This document shows positions 37,601 to 50,749 of a stretch of 64,000 bases of DNA, one piece after another. The position numbers and the translations under genes were made by a program. Each line of letters begins with the position of its first letter. Position 1 is the stretch's first letter. This DNA is from Dasyornis broadbenti (Eukaryota > Chordata > Aves > Passeriformes > Dasyornithidae): the NCBI GenBank assembly GCA_013397935.1, contig VZRN01005828.1:493769-557768 (forward strand), written 5' to 3'. The notes below the pieces were generated by a model. The model was not told the DNA's origin and did no database searches. It saw only the letters and a program-made list of their open reading frames with translations.

Positions 37601-38547
37601 GGAATATTACTGTCTCTCACACTGCTGAGAGGGCTTGGACAGCAGTCAGCTGTGAGTAGTCATTATTATTTGCCACTGTTCTTTTTGAACATGGTATTAG
37701 CTATATATATATGTATGTATATATCATTTATCACTTTCCTTGAGTAGGGGTAAACCTGACTGCAGAAGGTTCAACCTTTTCCAAGGTCTCCTGTAACTGC
37801 AGAGCATCGTGAGGCACTTCCCTGCGAGCAGGAGAGATGTGGACAGACGTGTAAGTTGATAGTTCCTTGTGCCTGCACATTGACCTGTTACATCCTTACC
37901 CTGCCAACGGCCAGCTCAGAGGAGCGTTACTGGAAGCCAATGCCAGTTTGTGTGTCCTGTAGATAACAGCATCACTTTGTTCTGTAGCCAAATGAAAAGC
38001 AATATGAAAACTGCTACCACAGGTTCAAATACAAGAGCCACTGCAAGCCTTAAGGTCTTACTTACTGCACAAAAGCTTGACTTTTTTATGGCTGCTTCCA
38101 TCACTTAAATGAACCCAGTCATTTGTTCAGAGTGATGCTTGCCTCAGGTGGTGGTCTTTTCACTTTTAATCTACGCAACAATACACTTAAGCTTGGGGAC
38201 AATTAATAAGCATTGTTAGCGGTCTCTTGTCACATTACTTCTACTAATATAATTTTAAGCAGCCAATTGAGCTATTCATCATCATTTACTAAAGGCATGC
38301 TGAAAAATACAGATTATCGATGCCAATTACAAATTTCGTTTTTTCTCACTTATCTGGTATGAGCAGGTGTAAATACCTTTTGTTAGCATAAAAATGAACA
38401 AGTACTAAAAAAGTCCTTTTCAGAAAAAAATCAAGTAATTTCAAATCTGACAGAGCAAAAGGAAGGGGTACTCTCCAGAGAGAGCTGAACAAACTTGAGG
38501 AGTCAACCCACAAGAACCTCATGACATTTAACATGAAAGAGGCTTGT

Positions 38548-38803
38548 CAAAAAGAAGGAGAGCAACTTTTTATATGGGCAGATAATGATAGGACAAGAGA
38601 GATTAGTTTTAAAAAGAGGAAAGGTTTCTATTAGATTTTAGGAAGAGTTCTTTACTTCAGAGAGTGGCAAAACATTGACACAGGTTGCTCAGAAATGTTG
38701 GATGGGGCCCTGAGCAACCTGATATAGCAAGTGTCATCTCTGCCCATGGAATTCGATAAACTTAAGGTCCCTTCCAACCCAAGCCTCTCTGTGATTCTAT
38801 GAC
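38548..38803 (+). mobile_element. CR1 LINE 3'-end fragment
   Basis: 'atgggcagataatgatagga' followed by 'attttaggaagagttcttta', 'cacaggttgctcagaaatgt', 'tggatggggccctgagcaac', 'aaggtcccttccaacccaag' and 'cctctctgtgattctatga' is the CR1 3' region in the forward direction, with internal deletions. The terminal motif is intact. Confidence 0.95.
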
Positions 38804-41800
38804 AAATCAGAATTTTAGTCTGTGCATGAAGAATGCATGTAGAAAATCTAAGTTCTATCAATATAAGAAAGTTCAGATAAGGGAGAAACTTGCTTCTCAA
38901 GATGATGTTCTTCAATGCAGGTAGTTGAACACCTGATTCTTCTCACATATGTATTTTCTCCATTATAATTTGTGCATTTCCTGTAAGTAGACTGAAGAGA
39001 ATACTAGCAGACGGAAATGTCTGTGATATACACTAAATGTGAGCAAGTCCTTGTTTCTTACATTTGTATTCAAAGTGTTCAGTACCACAATAATACAATT
39101 CTTCATCCTTTTCCATATAATGTAGTACTCACTTTATCCCTTGTTCATGTCACACTTTCCAGCTGACTGATTTGTCTAGTGAGTATAAGGGATGATTGTC
39201 AGATTGAAGCAGCATTTATTTCCTGGTGGATGTGGTGAACTGTGTTCAACAAATCTTTTGCTTGATCGCTGTTGACTTTCAGAGATCTGCACAGTGAACT
39301 GTTCTATCAGTGATCTAAATTGATCTTTTATCATCTGGAATCCTGATGATCGAAGACCCCTGTCCATAAGAGGTTATGTTTACCATGCATATTCAAGTCA
39401 TTAAGAGTCATGTGAGATGCACAAACTGAACCTGGAAACTGTGACAAGGTCTCAGGGTTAGCATTTTGGGGCACACAGGTTTGTTTCTGATTTTAAATTT
39501 GAAAGGGGACTCTCTGACCTTTAAAAATGGGTCTTGTCCAAAGCCAGAGGAGAAGAATCTCCATTGTGCATCAATCTCCTTGTAAGATTAATTACAGGTA
39601 AGACTTGGTTCAAACTGTACAATGCAAGTAATCTTTATGAAGCTTTGGTCTTAAGTGTTTTGCGGCAGGGATTATTTTTCTCATTTTTCTAATGGAAAGT
39701 CATTACTAGTACAATGATTAAATATAAACAAAACCCCTAAGGTGGTGGTCTCTTCCCCAACACCTCTGTGATGTCTTCTCAGCACCAGGTGATCAAATTT
39801 CCATGTTGCTTTACATCTGTAACTGCAAATTACAGTTTACAGATAAAGGCCAGAGCTCTAAATAGTGCAGTAAAAGTCTATATTTATTACATTTTCAAGC
39901 ATATTTTTCAAAAGCTATAGAGGCAAGAAAATTAACCTCAGCCAAATTCTGAATCTAAACTTTGAATTTTCTGAGGTTTTCTGCTCTGTAGATTTAGTTA
40001 CCTCTGACAGAGTGAGACAAGAAAAAATCAAAATCATGGACATATTTAAAGTCAGTTATAATTGCCTGTTTGCTATGGGATAATGACAAGGTGATGACTG
40101 AGGTCTTTTCTTAACTGCTAAAAAACAGTTAGTGAGTAAAAGATATACAATGTTTCTTGTGCATAGAATTATTAAATTCAGACTTCAAATCAACGGCTAA
40201 AAATTAACCACTGAAAGAACAGGTAGCTATGAATGAGTTCTAAAGTGCTCTTTACCCAGAAGAATGATTCCTTTGTCTGTAATGTCAATTAGTTATTGTA
40301 GAGTCTTTTGTCTGAGGACATCTCCTCACATTTATTCACTAATCTTTATCTGCTAATTATCTGAATGGCAGCAAAATTAGTTTGCACATGTGAATTCTAC
40401 TCTCAAAAAATCAACTAGAGCAGTAGCTGTTGCAGGATATTTCTGAACTGATTACTGCAATTACCTTCCTGAAATGTGCCCCTTATGAAAATAGGTAAAG
40501 CTTTTCAGCATCAGAAATAAGAATTGAAGTTGTGAGCCTCTGAGATGTCCATAGGTATCTCATTTGCACGGAGGGCAAATAAAAGGAAACGCATCACCTG
40601 ACCAGGCCACTTATCCTTGTAGGATGAAAAAAATTACAAATTTTAACTTACCACAGTAGCCCCCTGAGGAAATAACCTGAACTGTTCAATACTGTGAAGT
40701 GGTGTAGTAAAGGATTTTCCTCAAGTGTAAGCCAGAAGCATCTTTATTTATCATTACCAGCTCTGTATGTAGAAAAGGGAACTTAAGATCTTCTGTGAGG
40801 AAAACCTAAACCTAAGTCTGAAGAAGAAAACAACATTCTGAATCCAAGCACCTTCTTTACATATCGATGTGTAATATACACCAACAGTGAAAGGAAGGGA
40901 GGGAGTCATTCTTCTGGTCATGGCAGAAAATTTGGGTTTTCCGTATCAGGTAGCACACGATGATGTCAAAATGGACGAAAATATGAAGGGTTACAGTCAA
41001 GCAATATGTTGTCAGCTGGAATAAAGGAGAAAAGCAAAACAAAACAAACTCGAAAAAGAACAAAAAGTGTATAAAGCTAAAATAAAGAAATAAAAAAGCG
41101 AGACAAATATGTAACCGTTTTCTGTGCTTGCACTTCTTATACAAAAATGCCCCTGTGATGCTATCAAACTGTTCACTATGGCTGTTACATTAGACATTTC
41201 CCATTTTGTATTTTTATTTGTGATTATGATTGTTATTTTATTTTATTATTTTTATTGTTATTTGGCTCTGAACAACCTGTAGGTCATTTACATCTCTATA
41301 GGTTCATTGAATTGAAGGGAATTTGGTTTGTACATTTGAATCCCATCAGAGAGGAAGTGAGATAGAAGTCTAATCAGAAAGCACTTCTGTGGGCTAATGA
41401 CAAAAGGTATAATAATTTTTTTATATTTATATATTAAGTGGTTAAATTTCTCCCCTTGATTACTTCCATGAATCTTTATGGCCACCTCATACTTTTAAAT
41501 ACTGTCTATGATGGAAATATTTTTGGAAAATTGAGTTTGAAAACTCACAGATTACCATAATTTATTCTAAATTCTGCAGCATCAAATTTCAGAAAATGTT
41601 TAAAAAGTTACTGTCTTACTCTGAGTGTTTTGTGAATAATTCTGAACTCTTGTTAGCACTTGTAATTTCAGAAATTCGTAGCACATTAATTAAGCTTAAC
41701 AACATTTCATAAGTCAAATAATTTTTGACACATCAGTAAAATATGTTTGCATGGGGCTATGATGTGATCAGATTCCTCCAGCAGGTCAGTAATGAGACTG

Positions 41801-42782
41801 GCTATAAGTATGGTGTAGTTCAGATTCTTAATGTCTTTGCATAATTCTCTCTTACGTTAATACTTGCGAAGCATTTTTACATCACAGAAAAACAAAGGAA
41901 GCTTTATTCCATTCTGGAAATGCAGAAAAGTCACTGTGAATTTGTACAGGGCTGCACCTGCAGAATTTCCTGCCAGGAACGCTTGGTAATACACGAATTG
42001 TCTCCAGCCTGAGAAATATAAAGAAATATATAATGAGTCACTAATCTGAGATCAGTAAAATAATGCAAAAGAAAATCTAATTTAAAAAGAGTAATTCTGG
42101 GTACAAAAACCCAGATGTTGAACCAGAAGGACTGTGTACGTGTCCTAGGGCGAAAAACAACAAAAGATTAAGAGAACAGAATATAAAAGGAAGTATGTTG
42201 ACAAACCAGAAATTAAAAATTTGGAAAAGAAAACTGGGAAACAATCTAAGTTAAAATTTTAACAGTAAATATTTAAATTACAAGAAATGAAGACTGCAAT
42301 GTTGTGCTAAATGTGCACAAGTGTCTACACATTTCTTTTAGTAAAATATGAAACTTTTGAGTTATATGCAAATAAAGTCTTCCTGCTACAGAACAGGCTG
42401 ACTGAAAACTGTGATTTTACACAAGTTATCCAGAATAGGAAAAATATTCACTTGTTAACAGATTAAATTTGTGATGTGGTGTGCAGCAATCTCTTAAAAT
42501 TTACATCATTAAAAATCTCACTGTCATTTACTGTCTTTATTAAAGGAGTGATGACTCTGGGTTGAAATTAATGACCAAACTTTTTTGCAAGTCTTTCAGC
42601 AGTAGCTAGTGCCTAACAGAACACCCCTTATGAATGATAAAAGCTTCCTACACAAACTGAACTAATCTTTTGGAAGTTTATAAAATGAAGGATCACCACA
42701 AATAGAGTAGTTTTGATATTTCCTGATGATTCGCTTGAATTCATTCTGTGTGCGTGTGCGGCTGCTGGAAGGTGTTTGGGTT
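38804..42782. other. Unannotated unique DNA
   Basis: No gene seen. T/A-rich simple sequence near 41.2 kb. The frame at 40,857-41,144 (minus) is low-complexity and F/L-rich, as expected from AT-rich DNA. Confidence 0.55.
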
Positions 42783-43300
42783 TGTTGTGGTTTAACCGCA
42801 GCTGGCAAGAAAATACCACAGAGCTGCTCAGTTACTTCCCCCTTCTGCCTCATGGATGAGGACAAGAACCAGAAAGAAAAGGGAACCTCACAGGTTGAGA
42901 TAGAAACAGTTTACTAAGGTTAATAAAGTCAGATATAACAGCAACAACAATAGTATGATCTTGGTGATCTAAAAGGTTTCTTCCAACCTAATAGTAATAA
43001 TACTAATAAAAATAATTGTAGTTGTAGTAGTAGAAAGGGGAGAGGAATAAAACCCAAGAAAAACAAGTGATACACGATACAGTTTCTCCTGCAGAAGTAG
43101 TTTATGTACTGGTAATGACATCGTATGGCATGGAACATCTCTCTGGCCAGTTCAGATCAGCTGTCCTGGCTGTGCTCCTTCACAGCTTCTTGCACACCTC
43201 CTCACTGACAGAGCATGGGAATCATTCCTGAGATTTATTACTGAATATTGAGCTTCTCTAGCAACAGGCTTTTTGTTCATATCGTTGTCACCTAAATAGT
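42783..43300 (-). mobile_element. Degenerate solo LTR, avian ERVL-like, copy B
   Basis: Its left end 'tgttgtggtttaaccgcagc' is the reverse complement of the conserved 3' end of this LTR family ('gctg-ggttaaaccacaaca'). It continues with 'acctcacaggttgagataga', 'aacaagtgatacacgataca', 'gcatggaacatctctctggc', 'cagttcagatcagctgtcct' and 'ttcttgcacacctcctcact', all shared with copy A or C. The U3 start is not recognisable beyond about 43,300, so it is truncated or decayed there. The TATA position reads 'tacataaa' on the minus strand (43108-43101), a degraded promoter. It holds a short CR1-like insert at 42956-42989. Confidence 0.75.
42956..42989 (+). mobile_element. Possible minimal CR1 tail inside LTR copy B
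   Basis: 'tgatcttggtgatctaaaag' followed by 'gtttcttccaacct' matches the last bases of a CR1 ('gatgatcttgaaggtctcttccaacct'). It interrupts the LTR stretch that in the related copies is only AAT-type simple sequence. 'aatagta' occurs on both sides (42949-42955 and 42990-42996), as a target duplication would. At 34 bp it would be an extremely truncated insertion, and convergence cannot be excluded. Confidence 0.45.
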
Positions 43301-43398
43301 CTTTTTTGGTCACATTTCTCAGTGTACTTAATTGGGGTTTTGTTTTAGCTTCAGTGTCAGCTAAAGGAAACTGCCAAGTAGATAGTACCAGATGTAAA

Positions 43399-43418
43399 TG
43401 CTTTGCGCTAGCAAAGCA
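43399..43418. repeat. 8-bp-stem inverted repeat
   Basis: 'tgctttgc', then 'gcta', then 'gcaaagca'. A perfect short hairpin just beyond LTR copy B, with no further context. Confidence 0.7.
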
Positions 43419-46062
43419 CTTGTAGCACTAGAAGGTATTCTGCTGTAAGAATATGAGGGTGACTGACCTCGTCTGCTTCAGAAACGAAAAAAAAGTCATT
43501 CTTGACTGATTCTCAGCACATACTGAAAAATTTGCAGTGGTTTAGAAATGTTTCTCTGCCCAGAATGTTTCACTGTTGTGCCTGCCCTAATTGAAGCGGA
43601 CATTTTTCAGAAAATTCACTTGTTTTTCCTGTATCTCACTATATTAGGGGCTTTATTTTAAATACATTCTCTTCTGTGGTATACATATGTTGTTCATACT
43701 CTCAGTCCTCATGTCAAAAATTTGAGGGAATACAGTGTGTGGGAAAGATCACTAGGAAGCCATTCTCTAATTCCAATAATTTTGTCATTCCTGGGCCATC
43801 TGTCTACCTACATTTTCAGTTTCCTACCATTTGCTTTTGTTGGAGTGAGTTTAGAACAGCTACAGAGGAGAATAAGCAAGCAAACATGTCAAAACCCAAA
43901 AAACACAGACTAATCAAAACAGTAAATGACTGTGTAATAGAGACAAAAGCCAGCAAATATTGAGGCTAAAGACATGGTTTTCAGGTTTTTTCATTTTACA
44001 AAAAGCCAAGAATACTAAGATCCTATAATTTAGACTCTGGAAAATATTAAAATGTATCTCTGTGTATCTCTGATTCCTTACTGGAATCTCAAAATTTAGT
44101 GAAGAACACAGTTCATATACACACTTCATACATACACACGTATATATACACACATATCTACACTAAAAACGGAGCAGGGCTAGAAAGATCTCAGACACAT
44201 ATGCAAGAAATATTGCTAAAAAATTATTTTTGAGAAAAAATTTAAAATATAATTTTATGCAAAACCATGGGCCGAAACAGGTCATCCTGACTCCATTTCT
44301 CATAATATTTTTCACATAAGCAAGCCACACAGGATAGACAGTACATATTAAGTTCATATCTTATTTTACCTCATAAAAATTTATTTCTGTACACCGATGC
44401 CAAAATTCCCTGAAAGTGAATCAGCAACAAAGCCAGTAAATAGGTTTCCTGTCATTCAGACTTTTACACTCTCCACTGGACCATGTTGACTTCTTAATGC
44501 TTAGTCAAGCAGGTAAGCACCTTTCTGGGATGATGAGGATCTGTCTGCCACAAGCTCTTCCAATAAATATGTAAGGTCTATTCTACCTGCAGGCAAGCCT
44601 ACAAAATAATTTTGTATGATTGATAGCACTAGGAGGAGTGACATGGGATGACAAAATACTTCTAGGTCATCTGAAAAAAATCAAAACCAATTTTCTTTCT
44701 GAAGGTTTCGTAAGTACTAATTGTTTTTCTGACACCACACACACACAGATACATATCTGGAGAGTTTACGGACTCACTTAGGAAAAAGCATTTCTATCAG
44801 ACAATGACATTTTGAAACTGACATAGCCTCCGTAATTCTTCACACGTAGCCAAGTTTGACACCACCTTTTGGAAGCAATGTATGACAGTTTAAAATAAAA
44901 GTAATCTTTCAACAGCTTGAAAGGCTTCTTTTTTTTTTTTCTCCTTGAAACAGACTGTGCAAAGAGGTAACGACAGAAAGAATTCATTTAAATCCTTCTA
45001 CAATTTCATCAGTTTAGCTATCCAAAATGTGCCCCTTCAGAAAACCTAAAGGGTAGTTATCTTCCTCCAAAAACAATTTAAATAGCTTACTAGAAGCTGT
45101 TCAAGTGTGGATATTTCTCTTGTTTATTAGTGCTTTGGGTACATACAAGCAATTTATTTATTTTCTGTGGAAAGACATTCGTCAGGCTCTTAGCAACAAG
45201 TATATCCATTATGCAGTTCATATCTTTCAGAACTTGGACTTGTTTCAGAATGTTTTAATATTTTAGTGAAAAAGGTTGAATTTTTAGAAAAAAAAATAAG
45301 AGTTTTCAGTTGATAGTCTCTTTATTTATTCAAAACTGCAGATAAAATGGGCTCTTTAGTTACTTATTATAGTGAGGGACTTCTACTGAGAGTTTTATCT
45401 GCAAGCACTGCTATTAAAAAAAGGATGAGACTGCTCCGACTAGGGGAGTTAACAAGCAGGCACAGACAAAGGTGTGTCTGAGCGCAGCATTAAAAAGAGA
45501 AAGTCTATCTAGGCAAGTTCAAAACACGATCTTGCCAGATACATACAGATTTTGTGGGTGTAGGCTTACCTGGAATGGACAAAATATTAACAGTTCTCTT
45601 TATGCTTTTGCTCAGCTTTCAAATGATGTATAGTATGCAAGCTCCTTCTATGATTTTAAACAGTTTCAATCTATTTTTGGTCTTGGTTTCAACAAATTCC
45701 TTTCATATATGAGGTGTTTAGAAACTGATCTCAAAGAGCTGGAACTCTTTGAATGAGGTATTGATCAGAAGGTGGTAATACCAATGTCATCTAGGCTGAG
45801 TGAACCTAAACACATTGCCATATAGAGGAATATTAAATCAATTTAAATCATGCTCAAACTCCAGTCTGGTGCAGATTGAAAGCCCTCTTTCTGGAGCAAT
45901 TCCAATAAGGAACAGCCTCCCAAACATCACCATTCTTGTGCAACTGTTCTTCACTGGTGCCATCAATGGCGATTTCCATCTCTGAACCACTTTCCTTTTT
46001 GTTTTGCTTCCACCGCTGATGACCCCTCCATCACTCTCACTGACATCTCCATGAGACCATCA

Positions 46063-46086
46063 GCCTAGAAAGAATTCTTTCTAGGC
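46063..46086. repeat. 24-bp perfect palindrome without spacer
   Basis: 'gcctagaaagaa' is followed directly by its exact reverse complement 'ttctttctaggc', so GAATTC lies at the centre. Pairing stops immediately outside. Perfect, spacer-free arms of 12 bp are unlikely by chance at any given site. Confidence 0.97.
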
Positions 46087-46792
46087 ACTTTCCCAAGACA
46101 GTTATCAGCACATTCAAACAAAAGATCAAAAAGCCACTGGCCCTATTTGTATTTTTTTTTTTTAGGAACAGGCTTTGTCCATTTTTAGAGCAAGCCCTCT
46201 CTTTTGAGAACCTAACTCTGTTATCAAGTCATAGTCCATTTCCATATTCTCAGGGTGACCCATCATGTCTATGGTCATAAAACATTTTAGGAGCTTAAGG
46301 TTTTAAACGGGCTTTAGTACTTAAGCACCTTTTAATCCTTGAGGCAATTTATGCATAAACATCTTTAAGGAGATAAAAATGGCTTTGTTTCTTAAATGAC
46401 ACACATTTAAGCCTTCTCACTCTTAAATCATTTGAAGTGGTTTATGTATTAAAATCACTAATACCAGTGGTGCTGCTACTTTGGTCTCTGGCCTTGGACA
46501 CACCACTTTACATATCTGTTTCTCTGCCTCTGACATGGGAATAAGAACATTGTAACTACTGTTTTTCATAACCAGTTACTGTCTGAACAGGAATTTAAAT
46601 ATGAAAGAAAAAAAAGCATAAAAATACATGGTGTTTTTATTAAACATTATTAGTGGTCATTGGATCAGTATTGTGAAATGAAGTTGCCAAGATAAAGTCT
46701 ATGCCTACTTTTGGAAAGATGATCACTTTTACACACACTCTCTTGAAAGATCTTTTTCCAGCTCTAACCCTACTGTGGAAGGAACCACCTGA

Positions 46793-46838
46793 TTTTTTAT
46801 TACTATTACTATTATTATACTTTATTTTATTTTTTATA
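46793..46838. repeat. AT-only simple sequence (TTA/TTTTA)
   Basis: Imperfect ATT/ACT triplets grade into 'tttattttattttttat'. It has ordinary microsatellite character. Confidence 0.7.
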
Positions 46839-49732
46839 GTTGTCTGCCTTTCCTTTGAGATGGTAATGTGACAGGAAAATACTTTCCTTAACACAAGAAT
46901 GTATCACTCTTTTATGTAAAAGTCAGTATCATTATTTTGGAAACAGATTAAGATACTTGTCTGAGTGTTTTTGTGGTTTTTTTCCTAGAAAATTTTACTA
47001 GAATTGGGGATTTAAAGGGACAAAGTTCTGATTTTTTTAAGGTTATACCGGAGAAAGATTGACACTTCATGCAATAACCTTTTGAGAAAGAGAGAGAATT
47101 TATAGATGATGTAATGCTGAGAGACAGATTGAAGAGACTTTGGGTAATCAAAGTAAAAATTGCTGCGTGACAGAATCCGAGCAGCAAGGCCCTTTTTTTC
47201 TGAGGTACCTAATGGGTTTTTACAGTGTTATAACATTTGAGTTTTATGTTTTATGATATTCACCAAGTGACAGTCTGACCCTCTTCTCCCCTAAGATGTT
47301 ATCACTTCTCTGTGTCAGAGTAATTCTGTTGCTGTCTTAGCAGAGATGAACTCATGAATCAGTGATGTGGACAGGGGTGGCAGCCCAGATAACACTCTGC
47401 AAAATCTATAAATCCTTTAAGAGCAACTATTTTTGTGCTGCCAGTGGTTATTATTGTGTCACAATCAGGCAATTTCATGCTGAAATGTTGGGTGGCCTGG
47501 ATTTGAGTACTAAAAGAAGAAAAGCTACCAGGAGATTATGGTATCAGCATGTTATATGATATGAAATGTAGGCAGTGAAGTCCACCTATCTTTGTATGCT
47601 CTTTCTACTTACAAGTGAGCACTGCAGTATATTTGCTTTAAATCCTAACCTTTTATGACAGGTAGTGGCAGTTAACATAAAGTTATAATAACTAAATCTG
47701 TATCTTTTTTCCACATGCCTTGCATTAACCACGGGTTCACCGGCAACTTGCTAACTTTCATTAATTAAGCCACATCATATTCGTGACAGATCATTTCAAA
47801 CATAAAACTTTCCAATGTTTGCATGCTTAAGATTCAGGTTGGTCAATTTTCCTCACGGACTCCCTTGTGCAAAAACCAGACTCATGCAGTGAATTGTCCA
47901 TAGTCACATGCTCTAACTCTGGGTGTACATTCAGAGTGAATAGGTAAAATTTGTTAGGTTTGGACAGACACATTCCAGTATTTGGTGCAGCCATTCATGA
48001 CATAAAGACTGGAAAGCTGATGTACAAATAATTTGGAAGGAATAATAACCTGTGTAAGGATTCAGACCAGAGCCTATATTTACTCTTAAAGGGTCCTTAG
48101 GAAAAAAAAAGATGTAACACACAATAATTTTTATGTGAGATTAGATGATAAGAGCATTTATAAGCTATCTGGCTAAAAAATTTTGTAATGTTTGGTAGAT
48201 TAAATGATTGGAAACTGGGATTGGCTAGTGAAATACTCAGTGACTTTAACACTGAGATGTTAAACTCTTTTTTACAAAAACTTTGCAACAAGAATTTATA
48301 AAGTGTATTTGTTTCAGAGAGGAAATTAATTAATCTCTGTGAATGATTAATGTGTTTGTCCTTTGGCTGTTTCACATCAGATGTAAAAAAATAAAAAGAA
48401 GGGAAAGATGAGAAGATGTACATAGGGAGAGTAAATAGTGATACAAATAACCCTGCTGATAAATTAGCTCTTAGAGAACAGTCCCTATCCCTGACTCTTT
48501 CAGTGGTATTTTCTGGGATGCAAAATTTTAGGGTGAGGTTTGGAATTTTTTATTTGTTTGTATCCTCTGGAAATGGTTCAGTATCCACAATGTAAGGCCA
48601 GTGAAACAGGATGAAATAATGGAATTTGTTAACCAGTTTTGATTGCGGTTAACCATTCCTAAATTTTGTTAGCCAAATTGCCTTTGCCTATAATAATTTT
48701 TTTTTAATACATAATGCTAGAGAATCTAGTTTGTAATGCCTTTATTGAGCTCAGGCTTGAGAAATAGAGAGTGAGAGATGAGATTTTTCCTGTTAAAACA
48801 GCTTTGTTTGACAGGAGAAATCTGTGAATAAAATATTGCACCTCAAGAGATCACTTTCAGTTACATAAACATTTTTAATAATTAAAAAAGTCATAGAATT
48901 TAACTTCTTAGCATTTAACTTAATCTTTGCTCATAAATTATTACAATATATGATTACGCTGCAATTCACTGTAGAAATAAGAAGAGCATGATGCATCACT
49001 TCTGGTCACCACTGGTTTATTATTTGGTGTTAGCTCTTGTTTAAAATCTGTACAATGTAAAATAAGGGAAAGCAGAAAGTTCCTGGTGTGTGAATACAGT
49101 GGAAGGTTTTGGTCATCTTTTGTAGAAACCAGCAGTAGCTGTGATATAGGGCCTGCTACTCCATGCAGTGAAGCTGACAGGTTCAGAAATTGCCAGACTT
49201 TGCTCAGTCCTTCTGAAAGCATGCCAGTGTGTGCAAGAATACTATTTCTAGCACTGATCAAGAAAGAGTAAAATACAAGGCTTAGCTTAGCTTTGGGTCT
49301 TCAGAGTGATAACAGTAGGGCAGATGCTGCAATCAGGTACAGTTCCATCAAAATAACAGCTAATTCAATTTCTTAGATATTAAAGATAGGGAAAATTGTT
49401 ATGATACCATGGATAACTAATATTTATCAAAAAAAACATTGATTCCTAGCAGCCTAGAGAAGACTGCTGGACACCACAGGTGGTACCCTCTGGGAACCAA
49501 GGTAGTCTAATCAGCCAAGCAATTAAATTCTGATTTAGAAAATCTAAACTAAATTCTTTAGTGATGGGGTTGGACTGGATGTGTTGGAAAATAAAATTTC
49601 CTTTGAGTGACAAAAATTCTCAGAAAAATAAGATCAGAATTTGTCTTCATGTGCAGACTTTAATACTGCAATTAATTACAATTATTACCTAAGGGATCAA
49701 ATATAGTGATACCTGCATTTGTGCAAGTAGCG

Positions 49733-49756
49733 GTGTGTGCATGTACACGCACACAT
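49733..49756. repeat. 24-bp alternating purine-pyrimidine tract with a quasi-palindrome
   Basis: From 49733 every base alternates purine and pyrimidine for 24 positions (GT repeats, then gcatgtacacgc, then AC repeats). Bases 49735-49754 form an inverted repeat ('gtgtgc' and 'gcacac' around 'tgtaca') with one mismatched pair. This composition favours left-handed Z-DNA or a cruciform. Whether it forms in cells is unknown. Confidence 0.85.
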
Positions 49757-50706
49757 TGGTATCGAGCTGGTTTATACCATTATAACTGATTCAGCTTCTG
49801 TGATGACAATATGAGTCTTTTGAAGAAAAAATATAACTTTGTTAAAGACTGCTAAACCTACACTAATCATCAGTGTGTAAATGGAAAGAAATTTCTCCCT
49901 GATGTCATTATAGAATCTAAACTTTATAAGAGAGGGAATCGTCATCTTTTTCCCACACTCCAATTTTCTTGTGAAGTGATGTCTTGGACCCTTGAGTCTA
50001 ATTAGGGGTGACGTAGTTGACAACTAATAAAGTACTTCTGGGTTGGCTCTGTGTCTGAGTGAGGTGAAAGATTGCATTTCTCTTCCTCTATGTACATGAA
50101 TCTTGCCACACTGAGAATTATTCATTGCTGGTATAAAATAATAAATATCAAAAGGCCAGAAGAGATCTCTGCAATAGGTTAGTCATTTCTGTACAGTAAT
50201 TACAAACTAGGCTTTTTCCATGTGATAGGAAATTAAAGAGAATGAGAGTTCACTACTTTTCTTAAAGGCTGGGTGGGGTAGGGAAAGGAAAAAACCTTTA
50301 TCTTCTGCTGTAAATTTAAAATATTTTAGGAGCTACCTAGTAAAAATAGGGAAAAGTGCTCTCAAATGTAGCAGATACAAAGAGCAAAACAGCATCTGTC
50401 TTCAATGAATCATTTGTTGGAAAGTCTTTTCGAAAGGGGAGCTTTGAAAGACTATTGCACAGTTCACACAGATTGTTTTTTAGGATTCACCTTAGAAGGG
50501 CTTCTCACTCAGCAGCCTTGAATCAAAACACAGGTTATATTCCATTCAAGGGTGAGGGTGGCCAGTATTTTACAAATATCATAATTTGTGGACCTTGCTG
50601 ATTAAAGGTCGGGTCAGGCTGTAGTGTGACAGTGAGGATACAGAATGCCTATGCCCTGTCCTCTCTGCCAAGTGCTTATGAAAGGAGAAAGAGTGGACTT
50701 TGTCTC

Positions 50707-50720
50707 AAAAAAAAAAAAAA
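50707..50720. repeat. Poly(A) run running into an assembly gap
   Basis: Fourteen A follow 'ggactttgtctc' and lead straight into the N run. The real run may be longer. Confidence 0.9.
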
Positions 50721-50749
50721 NNNNNNNNNNNNNNNNNNNNNNNNNNNNN
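50721..50749. other. Assembly gap, 29 N
   Basis: Unknown sequence after a homopolymer, probably a sequencing or assembly failure at poly(A). The apparent minus-strand ORF that crosses it is an artefact. Confidence 0.99.

Larger units (their letters stand above)
28478..38547. other. Repeat-poor unique DNA, about 10 kb
   Basis: Apart from one A-rich tract, no transposon is recognised. No ORF of 60 codons or more occurs between about 29.7 and 36.8 kb. A non-coding region under constraint or a plain gene desert would both look like this. Confidence 0.5.

Noticed and set aside
6944..42374. Shared 'tatatgcaaataaag' words near 6.94 and 42.36 kb containing an octamer site
   Set aside because: Flanks do not match; a 15-base AT-rich word can recur by chance.
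49560..49600. 'ggggttggactggatg' as another CR1 tail
   Set aside because: Only about 16 bases match and the following sequence does not continue the CR1 pattern.
50690..50720. 'gtctcaaaaaaaa' resembling a primate Alu end
   Set aside because: The preceding sequence has no Alu similarity and the window is avian.
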